Shown piece by piece: positions 8,301-16,673 of a stretch of DNA of 64,000 nucleotides. Numbering within the stretch: the stretch's first letter is position 1; every line of letters begins with the position of its first letter. Source of the stretch: Acidobacteria bacterium RIFCSPLOWO2_12_FULL_68_19 (lineage in GTDB: Bacteria > Acidobacteriota > Vicinamibacteria > Vicinamibacterales > UBA2999); the NCBI GenBank assembly GCA_001767525.1, contig MELF01000005.1:1-64000 (forward strand), in the 5' to 3' direction. Under the pieces are notes generated by a model that saw only the letters and a program-made list of their open reading frames with translations, did no database searches and was not told the origin of the DNA. The translations under genes were made by a program, and so were the position numbers.

Positions 8301-10103
8301 ATGGATCAGGCCCACATCCGGAACTTCTCGATCATCGCGCACATCGACCATGGCAAGTCGACGCTGGCGGATCGCTTCCTTGAGCTCACCGGCGCGCTCG
8401 AGGCGCGGGAGATGGAGGCGCAGGTCCTCGACGCCATGGATCTCGAGCGCGAGCGCGGCATCACCATCAAGGCGCATCCGGTCCGCTTGAACTACACCGC
8501 GAAGAGCGGCCGGCAGTACGTCCTCAACCTCATCGACACCCCCGGACACGTCGACTTCAGCTACGAGGTGACCCGGTCGCTGGCCGCGTGCGAGGGCGCG
8601 CTGCTGCTGGTGGACGCGGCGCAGGGGGTCGAGGCGCAGACGCTCGCCAACGCCTACCTCGCCTCCGACAACGAGCTCGAGATCATCCCGGTCATCAACA
8701 AGATCGATCTCCCGAGCGCGCAGCCCGACGAGTGCAAACGCCAGATCGAGGACATCATCGGCCTCGACAGCGCCGGCGCGCTCCTCGCCAGCGCGAAGGA
8801 GGGGACCGGCGTCCGGGAGATCCTCGAGGCGGTCATCGCCCGCTTCCACCCGCCCACGGGCAACCCCGACGCGCCGCTCAAGGCGCTCATCTTCGACTCC
8901 TGGTACGACGCCTACCGCGGCGTCGTCATCGTCGTGCGCGTCATCGACGGCGTGCTGCGGCCGAAGATGAAGGTGCGCCTGATGGCGACAGCGCAGGACT
9001 ACGAGGTCGACGAGCTCGGCGTCTTCTCGCCGAAGGCGCTGCCGGTCGATGCGCTCGGCGTCGGCGAGGTCGGCTTCCTGGTGGCCAACATCAAGCGCGT
9101 GGCCGACGCGAAGATCGGCGATACGGTCACCGAGACGGCGCGGCCGACGGCGGAGCCGTTTCCCGGCTTCAAGGAACTGAAGCCGATGGTGTTCGCGGGC
9201 CTCTATCCGGTGGAAGGCCACGAGTATCCCGAGCTCCGCGAGGCGCTCGAGAAGCTCCGCCTGAACGACGCCTCCTTCCACTACGAGCCGGAGACCTCCG
9301 CCGCCCTCGGCTTCGGCTTCCGGTGCGGCTTCCTGGGGCTGCTGCACATGGAAATCGTCCAGGAGCGGCTCGAGCGCGAGTTCGGGATGGACCTGGTCAC
9401 GACGGCGCCGGGCGTGCTGTACCGGGTGACCACCACCGACGGCGAGGTGCACGAAGTGGACAGCCCCGCCAAGCTGCCCGACGCCGGCCGCATCGCCAGG
9501 CTGGAGGAGCCGGTCATCACGGCGATGATCCTCACGCCGTCGGAGTACGTCGGCCCGATCCTGCAGCTCTGCCAGGACAAGCGGGGGGTCCAGAAGAAGC
9601 TGGAATACCTGAAGTCGGACCGCGTGCTCGTCACCTACGAGCTGCCGTTCAACGAGGTCGTCATGGACTTCTACGACCGGCTGAAGACGATCTCGCGCGG
9701 GTACGGCTCGCTCGATTACCATGTGACCGGCTACTGGGAGTCGCCGCTCGTCAAGATGGACATCCTGGTGAACGGGGAGCCGGTCGACGCGCTCTCGATC
9801 ATCGTGCACCGCGACGCCGCCTACGAGCGCGGGCGGGCGCTGGCGGCGAAGATGCGCGAGCTGATTCCGCGGCAGATGTTCGAGATTGCCATCCAGGCGG
9901 CGATCGGCAACCGGATCATCGCCCGGGAGAGCGTCAAGCCGCTCCGCAAGAACGTGCTCGCCAAGTGCTACGGCGGCGACATCACGCGCAAGCGGAAGCT
10001 GCTCGAGAAGCAGAAGGCGGGAAAGAAGCGCATGAAGCGGGTCGGCCGCGTGGAAATCCCGCAGGAAGCGTTCCTGGCCGTACTGAAGGTGGGGACCGAA
10101 TGA
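8301..10103 (+). CDS. lepA: Elongation factor 4 (LepA)
   Basis: [48 protein letters not shown]; full-length LepA C-terminus ([25 protein letters not shown]). Confidence 0.98.
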   Translation: MDQAHIRNFSIIAHIDHGKSTLADRFLELTGALEAREMEAQVLDAMDLERERGITIKAHPVRLNYTAKSGRQYVLNLIDTPGHVDFSYEVTRSLAACEGALLLVDAAQGVEAQTLANAYLASDNELEIIPVINKIDLPSAQPDECKRQIEDIIGLDSAGALLASAKEGTGVREILEAVIARFHPPTGNPDAPLKALIFDSWYDAYRGVVIVVRVIDGVLRPKMKVRLMATAQDYEVDELGVFSPKALPVDALGVGEVGFLVANIKRVADAKIGDTVTETARPTAEPFPGFKELKPMVFAGLYPVEGHEYPELREALEKLRLNDASFHYEPETSAALGFGFRCGFLGLLHMEIVQERLEREFGMDLVTTAPGVLYRVTTTDGEVHEVDSPAKLPDAGRIARLEEPVITAMILTPSEYVGPILQLCQDKRGVQKKLEYLKSDRVLVTYELPFNEVVMDFYDRLKTISRGYGSLDYHVTGYWESPLVKMDILVNGEPVDALSIIVHRDAAYERGRALAAKMRELIPRQMFEIAIQAAIGNRIIARESVKPLRKNVLAKCYGGDITRKRKLLEKQKAGKKRMKRVGRVEIPQEAFLAVLKVGTE

Positions 10104-10777
10104 GGAATGACGCCGGTCCGGCTGGAGCCGGAGGCCACGTGCCTTACAAGAAATCGACAGCCCGGGAGTACTTCGAGTCGATCTGCATCGCCGTGATCCT
10201 GGCGCTCTTCGTGCGCACGTTCGTCGTCCAGGCGTTCAAGATCCCGACCGGGTCGATGGAGAACAATCTGCTCATCGGCGACCACCTGCTCGTCAACAAG
10301 TTCGTCCACGCGCCGACGACCACGCGCCTCGAGCGGATGCTGCTGCCGATCGATCCCATCCGGCGCGGCGACATCGTCGTCTTCAAGTATCCGGAGGATC
10401 CGGAGCGCGATTTCATCAAGCGCGTCATCGGGCTGCCGGGCGAATCCGTCGAGCTGCGGAACAAGAAGGTCTACATCGACGGCACGCCGCTCGACGAGCC
10501 CTACGTGCAGTTCCTGATCCCGCCCGACGAGGACGGCGCGTCCGACTTCGACGTGCGGGTGCAGTACGGGCCCGTCACCGTGCCGGAGGACCACTATTTC
10601 ATGATGGGCGACAACCGCGACAACTCCCAGGACAGCCGCTACTGGGGGTTCCTGCCGCGGGATTACGTCAAAGGCCGGGCGCTCTTCGTGTACTTCTCGT
10701 TCGGCGAGGACGGCGGCGGACTCCCCGGGCCGCTCGGAGGGATCCGCTGGAGCCGCATGCTTCACCAGATTCACTGA
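10100..10777 (+). CDS. lepB: Signal peptidase I
   Basis: [67 protein letters not shown] overlap with lepA. Confidence 0.96.
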   Translation: MRNDAGPAGAGGHVPYKKSTAREYFESICIAVILALFVRTFVVQAFKIPTGSMENNLLIGDHLLVNKFVHAPTTTRLERMLLPIDPIRRGDIVVFKYPEDPERDFIKRVIGLPGESVELRNKKVYIDGTPLDEPYVQFLIPPDEDGASDFDVRVQYGPVTVPEDHYFMMGDNRDNSQDSRYWGFLPRDYVKGRALFVYFSFGEDGGGLPGPLGGIRWSRMLHQIH

Positions 10778-10783
10778 CGCCGG

Positions 10784-10819
10784 GTCCGCGGCGCATGGCC
10801 CGCGGGCGCCGCGGGACCA
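10784..10819. terminator. GC-rich hairpin between convergent genes
   Basis: GGTCCGCGGCGC ... GCGCCGCGGGACC with a one-nt bulge between lepB and the cyclodeaminase; no U-tract. Confidence 0.45.
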
Positions 10820-10830
10820 AGCCTACGCGC

Positions 10831-11454
10831 CTACGTGCGCAGGGCCGTGCGCGCGCGGGCGGCGTCCGCCTCGCCGTCGGCGGTGAGCTGCACACGCTCG
10901 ACGGCGGCGCGCTCGGCGAACGCCGCATCCGACACGCTCTTCACGTTCACAGCGACGTTCATGTCCGCGGCGCGCAACGCGGCGACGAGGAGCTCGACGG
11001 CGGCGCCGGTGTCGGTGGCGGCCTTCGGGTTGCCGTACGTGGCCACGACAACGGCGCCGCGCAGCGCCTGCTGGCAGCACCGCATCGTGTCGAGGGGCAC
11101 GCGCGTCGCGCCGAGCATGGCCGCGTCAATGGCGGCGCGGCGCCGGTCGCGGTCGCCGTCGGTGGCTCGTGGCAGCCGCATCGCGTCGACCACCTCCGCG
11201 TACGCCCGGCTGTCGTCGTCCACGAGCTCGACGAGCCAGTCGCGCAGCGGGCGGAGGCGCGCCGCCGCCTCCGCCAGATCGGCCGCCTCCTCGGGCGCGC
11301 CGGTCCGCGTCTTCGGCAGGCCCGCGACCATGATGAGCAGCGAGGTCCCCAGAGCACCGGCAAGCGCCGCGGCCGACCCCCCGCCAGGCACCGGCTCGTT
11401 CGACGCAAAGGCGTCGAGCAAATCGATCAGCGCCATCGTGCGGAACGACGTCAT
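10831..11454 (-). CDS. Cyclodeaminase/cyclohydrolase family protein (FTCD C-terminal domain)
   Basis: SNEPVPGGGSAAALAGALGTSLLIMVAGL; overlaps the hutI stop by TCAT. Confidence 0.9.
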   Translation of the reverse strand: MTSFRTMALIDLLDAFASNEPVPGGGSAAALAGALGTSLLIMVAGLPKTRTGAPEEAADLAEAAARLRPLRDWLVELVDDDSRAYAEVVDAMRLPRATDGDRDRRRAAIDAAMLGATRVPLDTMRCCQQALRGAVVVATYGNPKAATDTGAAVELLVAALRAADMNVAVNVKSVSDAAFAERAAVERVQLTADGEADAARARTALRT

Positions 11455-12701
11455 CTGGAATAGATTACCTTTCCGCGCTTGACGACCGTGCGAATGGCCG
11501 AGCCGCCGACCCGGACGAGATCGGTCGGGTCCCCCTCGACGACCACCCCGTCCAGCAGCTTGCCGGTTTCGAGGCTGCCGATCGTGCCCGCGCGGTCGAG
11601 CGACCACGCGGCGTTGAGCGTTGCCGCGACGAGCGCCTCTTCGAGCGTCATGTCCATGGCGAAGCAGGCCAGGGTGATGGCAAACGGCATCGACGAGGAC
11701 AAGCCGGCGCCGGGGTTGAGGTCGGTGCCGAGCGCGACCGGCACGCCGCCCTCGATGAGCATGCGCGCGGGGGCGTAACGGCCGAGCTTCAGGTACAGCG
11801 CCGCGATCGGCAGGAGCACCGCGCACACATCGGCCGCCGCGAGCGCCGCGGCGCCCTCCTTGTCGACGAAGACGAGGTGGTCGGCGGAGCGGGCGCCCAC
11901 CTCCGCCGCCACGCGGGCGCCGCCGCTCGGCGCCAGCTCGTCGGCGTGGATGCGCGGTGCGAGTCCCGCCCGCGTGCCCGCCCGCAGGACGGCCGCCGAC
12001 TGCGCGGGGGTGAACGCACTCGCTTCGCAGAAGACGTCGCACCACTCCGCCAGACCGGAGGCCGCCACCTTCGGGATCATCTCGTCGATGACGACGGCCG
12101 CGTAGTCGTCTGACCGCGAGCGGTACTCCGCTGGGACGGCGTGGGCGCCGAGGAACGTCGGCACCAGGTCGATCGGATGCGCCGCGTCGAGTCGACGGAT
12201 CGCCCGGAGCTGCCGGATCTCCGCCTCGGTGGCGAGTCCGTAGCCGCTCTTGACTTCGCACGTCGTCGTGCCCGAGGCGGCCATGTCGTCGAGCCGCGGG
12301 CGCGCCGCGCGGACGAGGTCGTCTTCCGAGGCGGCGCGCGTCGCTTCCACGGTCCGCAGGATGCCGCCGCCGGCGGCGGCGATCTCTCCGTAAGTGGCGC
12401 CCTCCAGCCGCTGCCGCAGTTCGTCACGGCGATCCCCGGCGTAGACCAGGTGCGTGTGCGCATCGACGAAGCCGGGGACGACGGTGCAGCCGCGCGCGTC
12501 GATCCGCACCGCCTCGGGCTCGATGTGCACCTGCCGCTCGAGCGCGTCGGCGGGCCCGACAAAGACGATGCGCCCCTCGTACGCGGCGATGGAACCGCCC
12601 CGCACGGCGGTGATCTCGCGCTGCGCCGCCCCGCGCCGTGGCGCCGGTCCCGCGCAGGTCGCGACCAGATCCGCGCGCTCGATGACGAAATCGGCGGTCA
12701 C
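11451..12701 (-). CDS. hutI: Imidazolonepropionase
   Basis: VPGFVDAHTHLVYAGDRRDELRQRLEGATYGEIAAAGGGI, HADELAPSGGARVAAEVGARSADHL, GTDLNPG; GTG start inferred. Confidence 0.93.
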   Translation of the reverse strand: MTADFVIERADLVATCAGPAPRRGAAQREITAVRGGSIAAYEGRIVFVGPADALERQVHIEPEAVRIDARGCTVVPGFVDAHTHLVYAGDRRDELRQRLEGATYGEIAAAGGGILRTVEATRAASEDDLVRAARPRLDDMAASGTTTCEVKSGYGLATEAEIRQLRAIRRLDAAHPIDLVPTFLGAHAVPAEYRSRSDDYAAVVIDEMIPKVAASGLAEWCDVFCEASAFTPAQSAAVLRAGTRAGLAPRIHADELAPSGGARVAAEVGARSADHLVFVDKEGAAALAAADVCAVLLPIAALYLKLGRYAPARMLIEGGVPVALGTDLNPGAGLSSSMPFAITLACFAMDMTLEEALVAATLNAAWSLDRAGTIGSLETGKLLDGVVVEGDPTDLVRVGGSAIRTVVKRGKVIYSR

Positions 12702-12994
12702 CTTCTCGAGTCCTTCGTGTTGAGTTGTGAGTTGACGAAGTCCACCGTCACCCCTTCCACCTTCACCCGCTTCGACCGGCCGCGGTCGCCGGACACGATC
12801 GACACGGCGCGCTTCGGCACGCCGAGCGCCTTCGCGAGCACCTCGACGAGCGCGGTATTCGCGGCGCCCTCGACGGGCGGAGCCGTCAGCCGCACCAGCA
12901 GGGCCCCGTCCCGCGTGCCCGCCAGGCCCGACCGCCCGGCGCGCGGGATGACGCGCACCGCCAGGACGACGCCGCCCGGGACTTCGGTGGTCAT
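12698..12994 (-). CDS. DUF167 (YggU) family protein
   Basis: VRVIPRAGRSGLAGTRDGALLVRLTAPPVEGAANTALVEVLAKALGVPKRAVSIVSGDRGRSKRVKVEG. Confidence 0.9.
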   Translation of the reverse strand: MTTEVPGGVVLAVRVIPRAGRSGLAGTRDGALLVRLTAPPVEGAANTALVEVLAKALGVPKRAVSIVSGDRGRSKRVKVEGVTVDFVNSQLNTKDSRR

Positions 12995-13000
12995 CGCGGG

Positions 13001-13007
13001 ATAGTAT
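13001..13007. promoter_or_regulatory. Symmetric ATAGTAT giving -10 boxes on both strands
   Basis: Plus TAGTAT (13002-13007) faces the DUF6282 gene; minus TACTAT (13001-13006) lies 6 nt from the DUF167 ATG. Confidence 0.5.
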
Positions 13008-13030
13008 GGTCGAGCGAAAGGACATTTTCG

Positions 13031-14107
13031 ATGACGAGACGCTTCGCGACGTACGCACCAGGAGCCGCCCTGCTGGCGTGCGTGGTCCTGCTGACGGCCG
13101 GCGCGTCGGGGCAGACGCCCGCCGCGGCCGTGCCGAAGTGGAAGGGCCCCAACGGACCGATCGACCTGAAACTCCAGGACCCGGTGCTGGTCGGCGCCCT
13201 CGATCTGCATGCGCATCTGGACCCCGACATGAGCGGCGGCGGCCAGGTGCCCCGGGCCATGGACGCCGTGGACATGGCGCGGATGGCCAAGGCGCGGGGC
13301 ATGCGGGGATTCGCCTACAAGACCCACATGGATGTCAGCTCGGCGGCCTCGGCGTACCTCGCGCGCAAGGCGGTGCCCGGCGTCGAGGTCTTCGGGCGGT
13401 TCGCGCTCAACCTGACGACGGGCGGGCTCAACCCGGCGGCGGTGATGCAGTTCACCTCGATCAAGGGCGGGTGGGGCCGCATCGTGGAGATGCCGACCAG
13501 GGACGCGCGGGTGCCGCAGAACGACGGCCGCCCCTGGGTGACGCCGTGGGCCGCGTTGTTCCCCGGCCTGCCGCGCTCGGTGCCGACGGCTCGCGACGGC
13601 GAGCTGCTGCCGGAAGCCAGGGCGATCATCGCGCTCGTGGCCACGATCAAGACCACCGACAGCAACGGCACGGTCGTCCTCGCGACCGGGCACGCGACGC
13701 CCGAGGAGCACGTGCTGCTGGCGCGCGAGGGCCGGCGGCTCGGCGTGCCGGTGCTCCTCACGCACCCGGGCGACAACGTCACCGACGCGCAGTATCGGGA
13801 CGTGAAGGCGCTCGGCGCGTTCGTCGAGGTGAACGCCGACTTCTATCAGGAACGCGACGACCCCGAAGAGAAAATCGCCTTCGCGGTGAAGCAGATTCAG
13901 CGGCTCGGCGCCGAATCGATCGTCATGGGCACCGACTGCGGCCAGCACGACAATCCGCTGCCCGCCGACTGCCTCGCGCTCGCGGCGCGGGCGCTGAGGG
14001 CCCGGGGCGTGACCGACCGGCAGCTCGACCTGATGGTGAAGGAGAACCCGGCGCGCCTCCTGGGACTGCCTCCGCCGGCGTCGTCGCGCGCGACGGCATC
14101 GCGGTAG
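13031..14107 (+). CDS. Secreted DUF6282-like amidohydrolase-fold protein
   Basis: Signal peptide; LVGALDLHAHLDPD, VLLTHPGDNVT, IVMGTDCGQHDNPLPADCLA. Confidence 0.75.
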   Translation: MTRRFATYAPGAALLACVVLLTAGASGQTPAAAVPKWKGPNGPIDLKLQDPVLVGALDLHAHLDPDMSGGGQVPRAMDAVDMARMAKARGMRGFAYKTHMDVSSAASAYLARKAVPGVEVFGRFALNLTTGGLNPAAVMQFTSIKGGWGRIVEMPTRDARVPQNDGRPWVTPWAALFPGLPRSVPTARDGELLPEARAIIALVATIKTTDSNGTVVLATGHATPEEHVLLAREGRRLGVPVLLTHPGDNVTDAQYRDVKALGAFVEVNADFYQERDDPEEKIAFAVKQIQRLGAESIVMGTDCGQHDNPLPADCLALAARALRARGVTDRQLDLMVKENPARLLGLPPPASSRATASR

Positions 14108-14137
14108 CGAACCCCGTTTCATCAAGGAGCGATCGTC

Positions 14138-14599
14138 ATGCGAAAAGTCCTGATCGTGGCGGCCGGCGCCACCCTCGTCTGCGCGGGCGTGCTCGCCCAG
14201 AGCGGGATGCGCAAGCCCGGCACCTACAAGAGCGCGGCGCAGATCCGCGCCGAGCTGGACAAGTCGAAGCCCGAGCTCGGGATTGTGGCCGGGCAGAACA
14301 CACAGGTGGTCGCCGCCGGCGGCGGCCTGATCGTCGTGCGCCGACGGACCTCCGGCCCGAACAACGCCAGCGTCCACGACGACCTGACCGAGGTCTATGA
14401 GTTCGTCGCGGGCGGCGGCACGCTCGTGACCGGCGGCACGCTCCCGGATCCCAAGGACCGGACCGCCGGCATCAAAGGGGGCGTGTCCCAGAAAGTCCAG
14501 CCGGGCGACTTCGTGGTGCTGCCCCCGGGCACGCCGCACTGGTTCAGTCAGATCGACGGGTCCGTCACGTACGTGGAGACCCGATTCCCGGTGAAGTAG
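14138..14599 (+). CDS. Secreted cupin domain protein
   Basis: Signal peptide; DDLTEVYEFVAGGGTLVTGG ... VQPGDFVVLPPGTPHWFSQIDGSVTYVETRF. Confidence 0.8.
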   Translation: MRKVLIVAAGATLVCAGVLAQSGMRKPGTYKSAAQIRAELDKSKPELGIVAGQNTQVVAAGGGLIVVRRRTSGPNNASVHDDLTEVYEFVAGGGTLVTGGTLPDPKDRTAGIKGGVSQKVQPGDFVVLPPGTPHWFSQIDGSVTYVETRFPVK

Positions 14600-14622
14600 C
14601 CCCGATTGGAAGGAGAACGTCC

Positions 14623-15255
14623 ATGACGCAGTTGACCTGGAAGCGCGGCGCGCTTGGCCTGGCCGCGTGCTCGTTCGTGCTCACTCTCCCGGCAGCGACG
14701 GCCGTCGCGCAGCAGGCGCCGCCGAACGACCCCTCGCCGGTGATGCTGCCGGGCCACCGCTACGACCTGCCCGGCACGCTGATTACGGCCGCGCAGATCG
14801 AGGCACACAAGCAGAAGATGATCGCGGCCAAAGACGACGATGTGCCCATGAACATGGTGAAAGCGGGCGGCGCCGGCACCAGCAAGCAGGTCGGCATCAG
14901 CGTCGTCACCAGGGCCAAGGGGCAGAGCAATCCCTATTACGCCGTGCACGACGATGTCGCCGAGGTCTACTACGTGATGGAAGGACGCGGGCACCTGAAG
15001 CTCGGCGGCAAGCTCACCGACTGGGAGCGGCGGCCGGTGAGCGCGGGCAACGGCAGGGGCAGCCGCGGCCGGACGGCGGTCGGCGCCAAGGACGTGACGA
15101 TCGCGAAGGGCGACGTGCTGATCATTCCGGCGGGCACGCCGCACAAGTGGGAGATGGCCGACGAGTTCACGAGCTACGTTGTCGTGCGTCTCGACCCAGA
15201 CGGCGTGGCGCCGTTGATGGATCTGGGTACCGCGCAGTTCCCGCCGAGCAACTAG
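14623..15255 (+). CDS. Secreted cupin domain protein
   Basis: HDDVAEVYYVMEGRGHLKLGGKL ... IAKGDVLIIPAGTPHKWEMADEFTSYVVVRLDP. Confidence 0.82.
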   Translation: MTQLTWKRGALGLAACSFVLTLPAATAVAQQAPPNDPSPVMLPGHRYDLPGTLITAAQIEAHKQKMIAAKDDDVPMNMVKAGGAGTSKQVGISVVTRAKGQSNPYYAVHDDVAEVYYVMEGRGHLKLGGKLTDWERRPVSAGNGRGSRGRTAVGAKDVTIAKGDVLIIPAGTPHKWEMADEFTSYVVVRLDPDGVAPLMDLGTAQFPPSN

Positions 15256-15282
15256 CGGCCCGTGCCTCCGGGAGGTGACACC

Positions 15283-16497
15283 ATGCGACAGCGACTATGT
15301 GCGGCGGCGGCCATCATCCTGGCGTTTGCGGCTCTCTCCGGGCAGGAGTACCAGCCCACCTGCAATCTGTGTCCCGGCGCCTATATCGCCAAGAGCGAGG
15401 TGGACGCCTACGTCACACGGGCGATTGCCAATCGGATCGTCGATCAACAGATTCGCGCGGTCGACGTCGGCAAGGCCAACGTCGGCATCGGGGTCGTCTA
15501 TCGAGGCCGGCAGACGAACGCCGAACCGGCCGTCGCGGAGCACGATCTCGTCAGCGAGCTCTATCACGTCATCGACGGGTCGGCGACCCTGGTGCTGGGC
15601 GCGGATCTCGTCGGCCTGGAACGCCGGCCCGCGACCGCCAAGACGGTCAGGGTGCAGAACGGGCCGGGCAACAACGCCAAGTCGATGCGCGACCCGGTCG
15701 CCTACCAGCTGAGCGCCGGCGACGTCGTCATCATTCCCGCCGGCACGGGCCACCAGTTCACGCGCATCGACGACCACATCACCTATTTGATGGTCCGGTT
15801 CGATCCCGACAAGATCGTCGGCCTCAAGAGCGAGGCCGACTCGAAGGCGGACCTGCGGACGAGCGGGATCGAGACGCCGGAAGAACAGCGGGCCGAAGCC
15901 GCCAAGTTCACGCATCTCGAGAAGGAGTACCAACCCACGTGTCGCCTCTGCCCGGGCACGTACATTCCCGGGAGCGAGGTCATGGCGTACCTCTGGCGGG
16001 CGAAGGCCAATCAGTTCGTGGATCAGCAGGTCCGCCAGGTGGACATCGGCAAGACGAACGTCGGCGTCGCTGTCGTCCATCGCGGCAAGCTGGCGAACCC
16101 GGAGGCAAACGTGGCCGAACACGATCTCGTCAGCGAGATCTACCATGTGATTTCCGGCGCGGCGACGCTGAAGCTCGGCCCGGATCTCGTGGGGAAGGAG
16201 CGGCGCCCCGCGACGCAGACGACGGTGAGGCTCCTGAACGGCCCCGGCAACAATGCGAAGGAGATCCGCAACGGCGTGTCCCACGAGCTTCGCCCCGGGG
16301 ACGTCGTCGTCATTCCCGCCGGGACCGGGCACCAGTTCACGCGCATCGACGACCACGTCACGTATCTGATGGTGCGGGTCGATCCCGACAAGGTGACACC
16401 GCACAAGACCCAGGCGGACTCGATGGCCGATCTGGCGACCGAGGGACGGGACTTCGCCGGCGGCGGCGCCGGGGCGGCGCCGGCGCCCGGGCGGTGA
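15283..16497 (+). CDS. Secreted bicupin with internal ~190-aa tandem duplication
   Basis: YQPTCNLCPGAYI... and YQPTCRLCPGTYI... halves, each with AEHDLVSE(L/I)YHVI and AGTGHQFTRIDDH(I/V)TYLMVR. Confidence 0.85.
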   Translation: MRQRLCAAAAIILAFAALSGQEYQPTCNLCPGAYIAKSEVDAYVTRAIANRIVDQQIRAVDVGKANVGIGVVYRGRQTNAEPAVAEHDLVSELYHVIDGSATLVLGADLVGLERRPATAKTVRVQNGPGNNAKSMRDPVAYQLSAGDVVIIPAGTGHQFTRIDDHITYLMVRFDPDKIVGLKSEADSKADLRTSGIETPEEQRAEAAKFTHLEKEYQPTCRLCPGTYIPGSEVMAYLWRAKANQFVDQQVRQVDIGKTNVGVAVVHRGKLANPEANVAEHDLVSEIYHVISGAATLKLGPDLVGKERRPATQTTVRLLNGPGNNAKEIRNGVSHELRPGDVVVIPAGTGHQFTRIDDHVTYLMVRVDPDKVTPHKTQADSMADLATEGRDFAGGGAGAAPAPGR

Positions 16498-16673
16498 CGC
16501 CCGCGTGAGGGAAGCCGCCGCGGCGGCTCCGCGGCGGCGGCGCGCTGCGGCGCTGGCCGTGGCGGCGCGACGAGGGCGTCCGGACGGTTCGCCACTTGCC
16601 GTGAAGGAAGCAACCTGAGGCCGGCCTCACACTTGACGGGAGGGCGCCGGTTCTATGAGACTGGCGCGTACCC

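Noticed and set aside
8178-9809. 543-aa minus-strand ORF opposite lepA
   Set aside because: Shadow of a highly conserved gene; no recognisable motifs.
8588-10777. 729-aa plus-strand ORF spanning lepA
   Set aside because: Frame shadow of lepA read into the true lepB start; only the C-terminal LepB part is real.
16514-16541. GCCGCCGCGGCGGCTCCGCGGCGGCGGC hairpin after the bicupin
   Set aside because: Strong palindrome but pure CGG-type low complexity without a U-tract; possible terminator, not called confidently.
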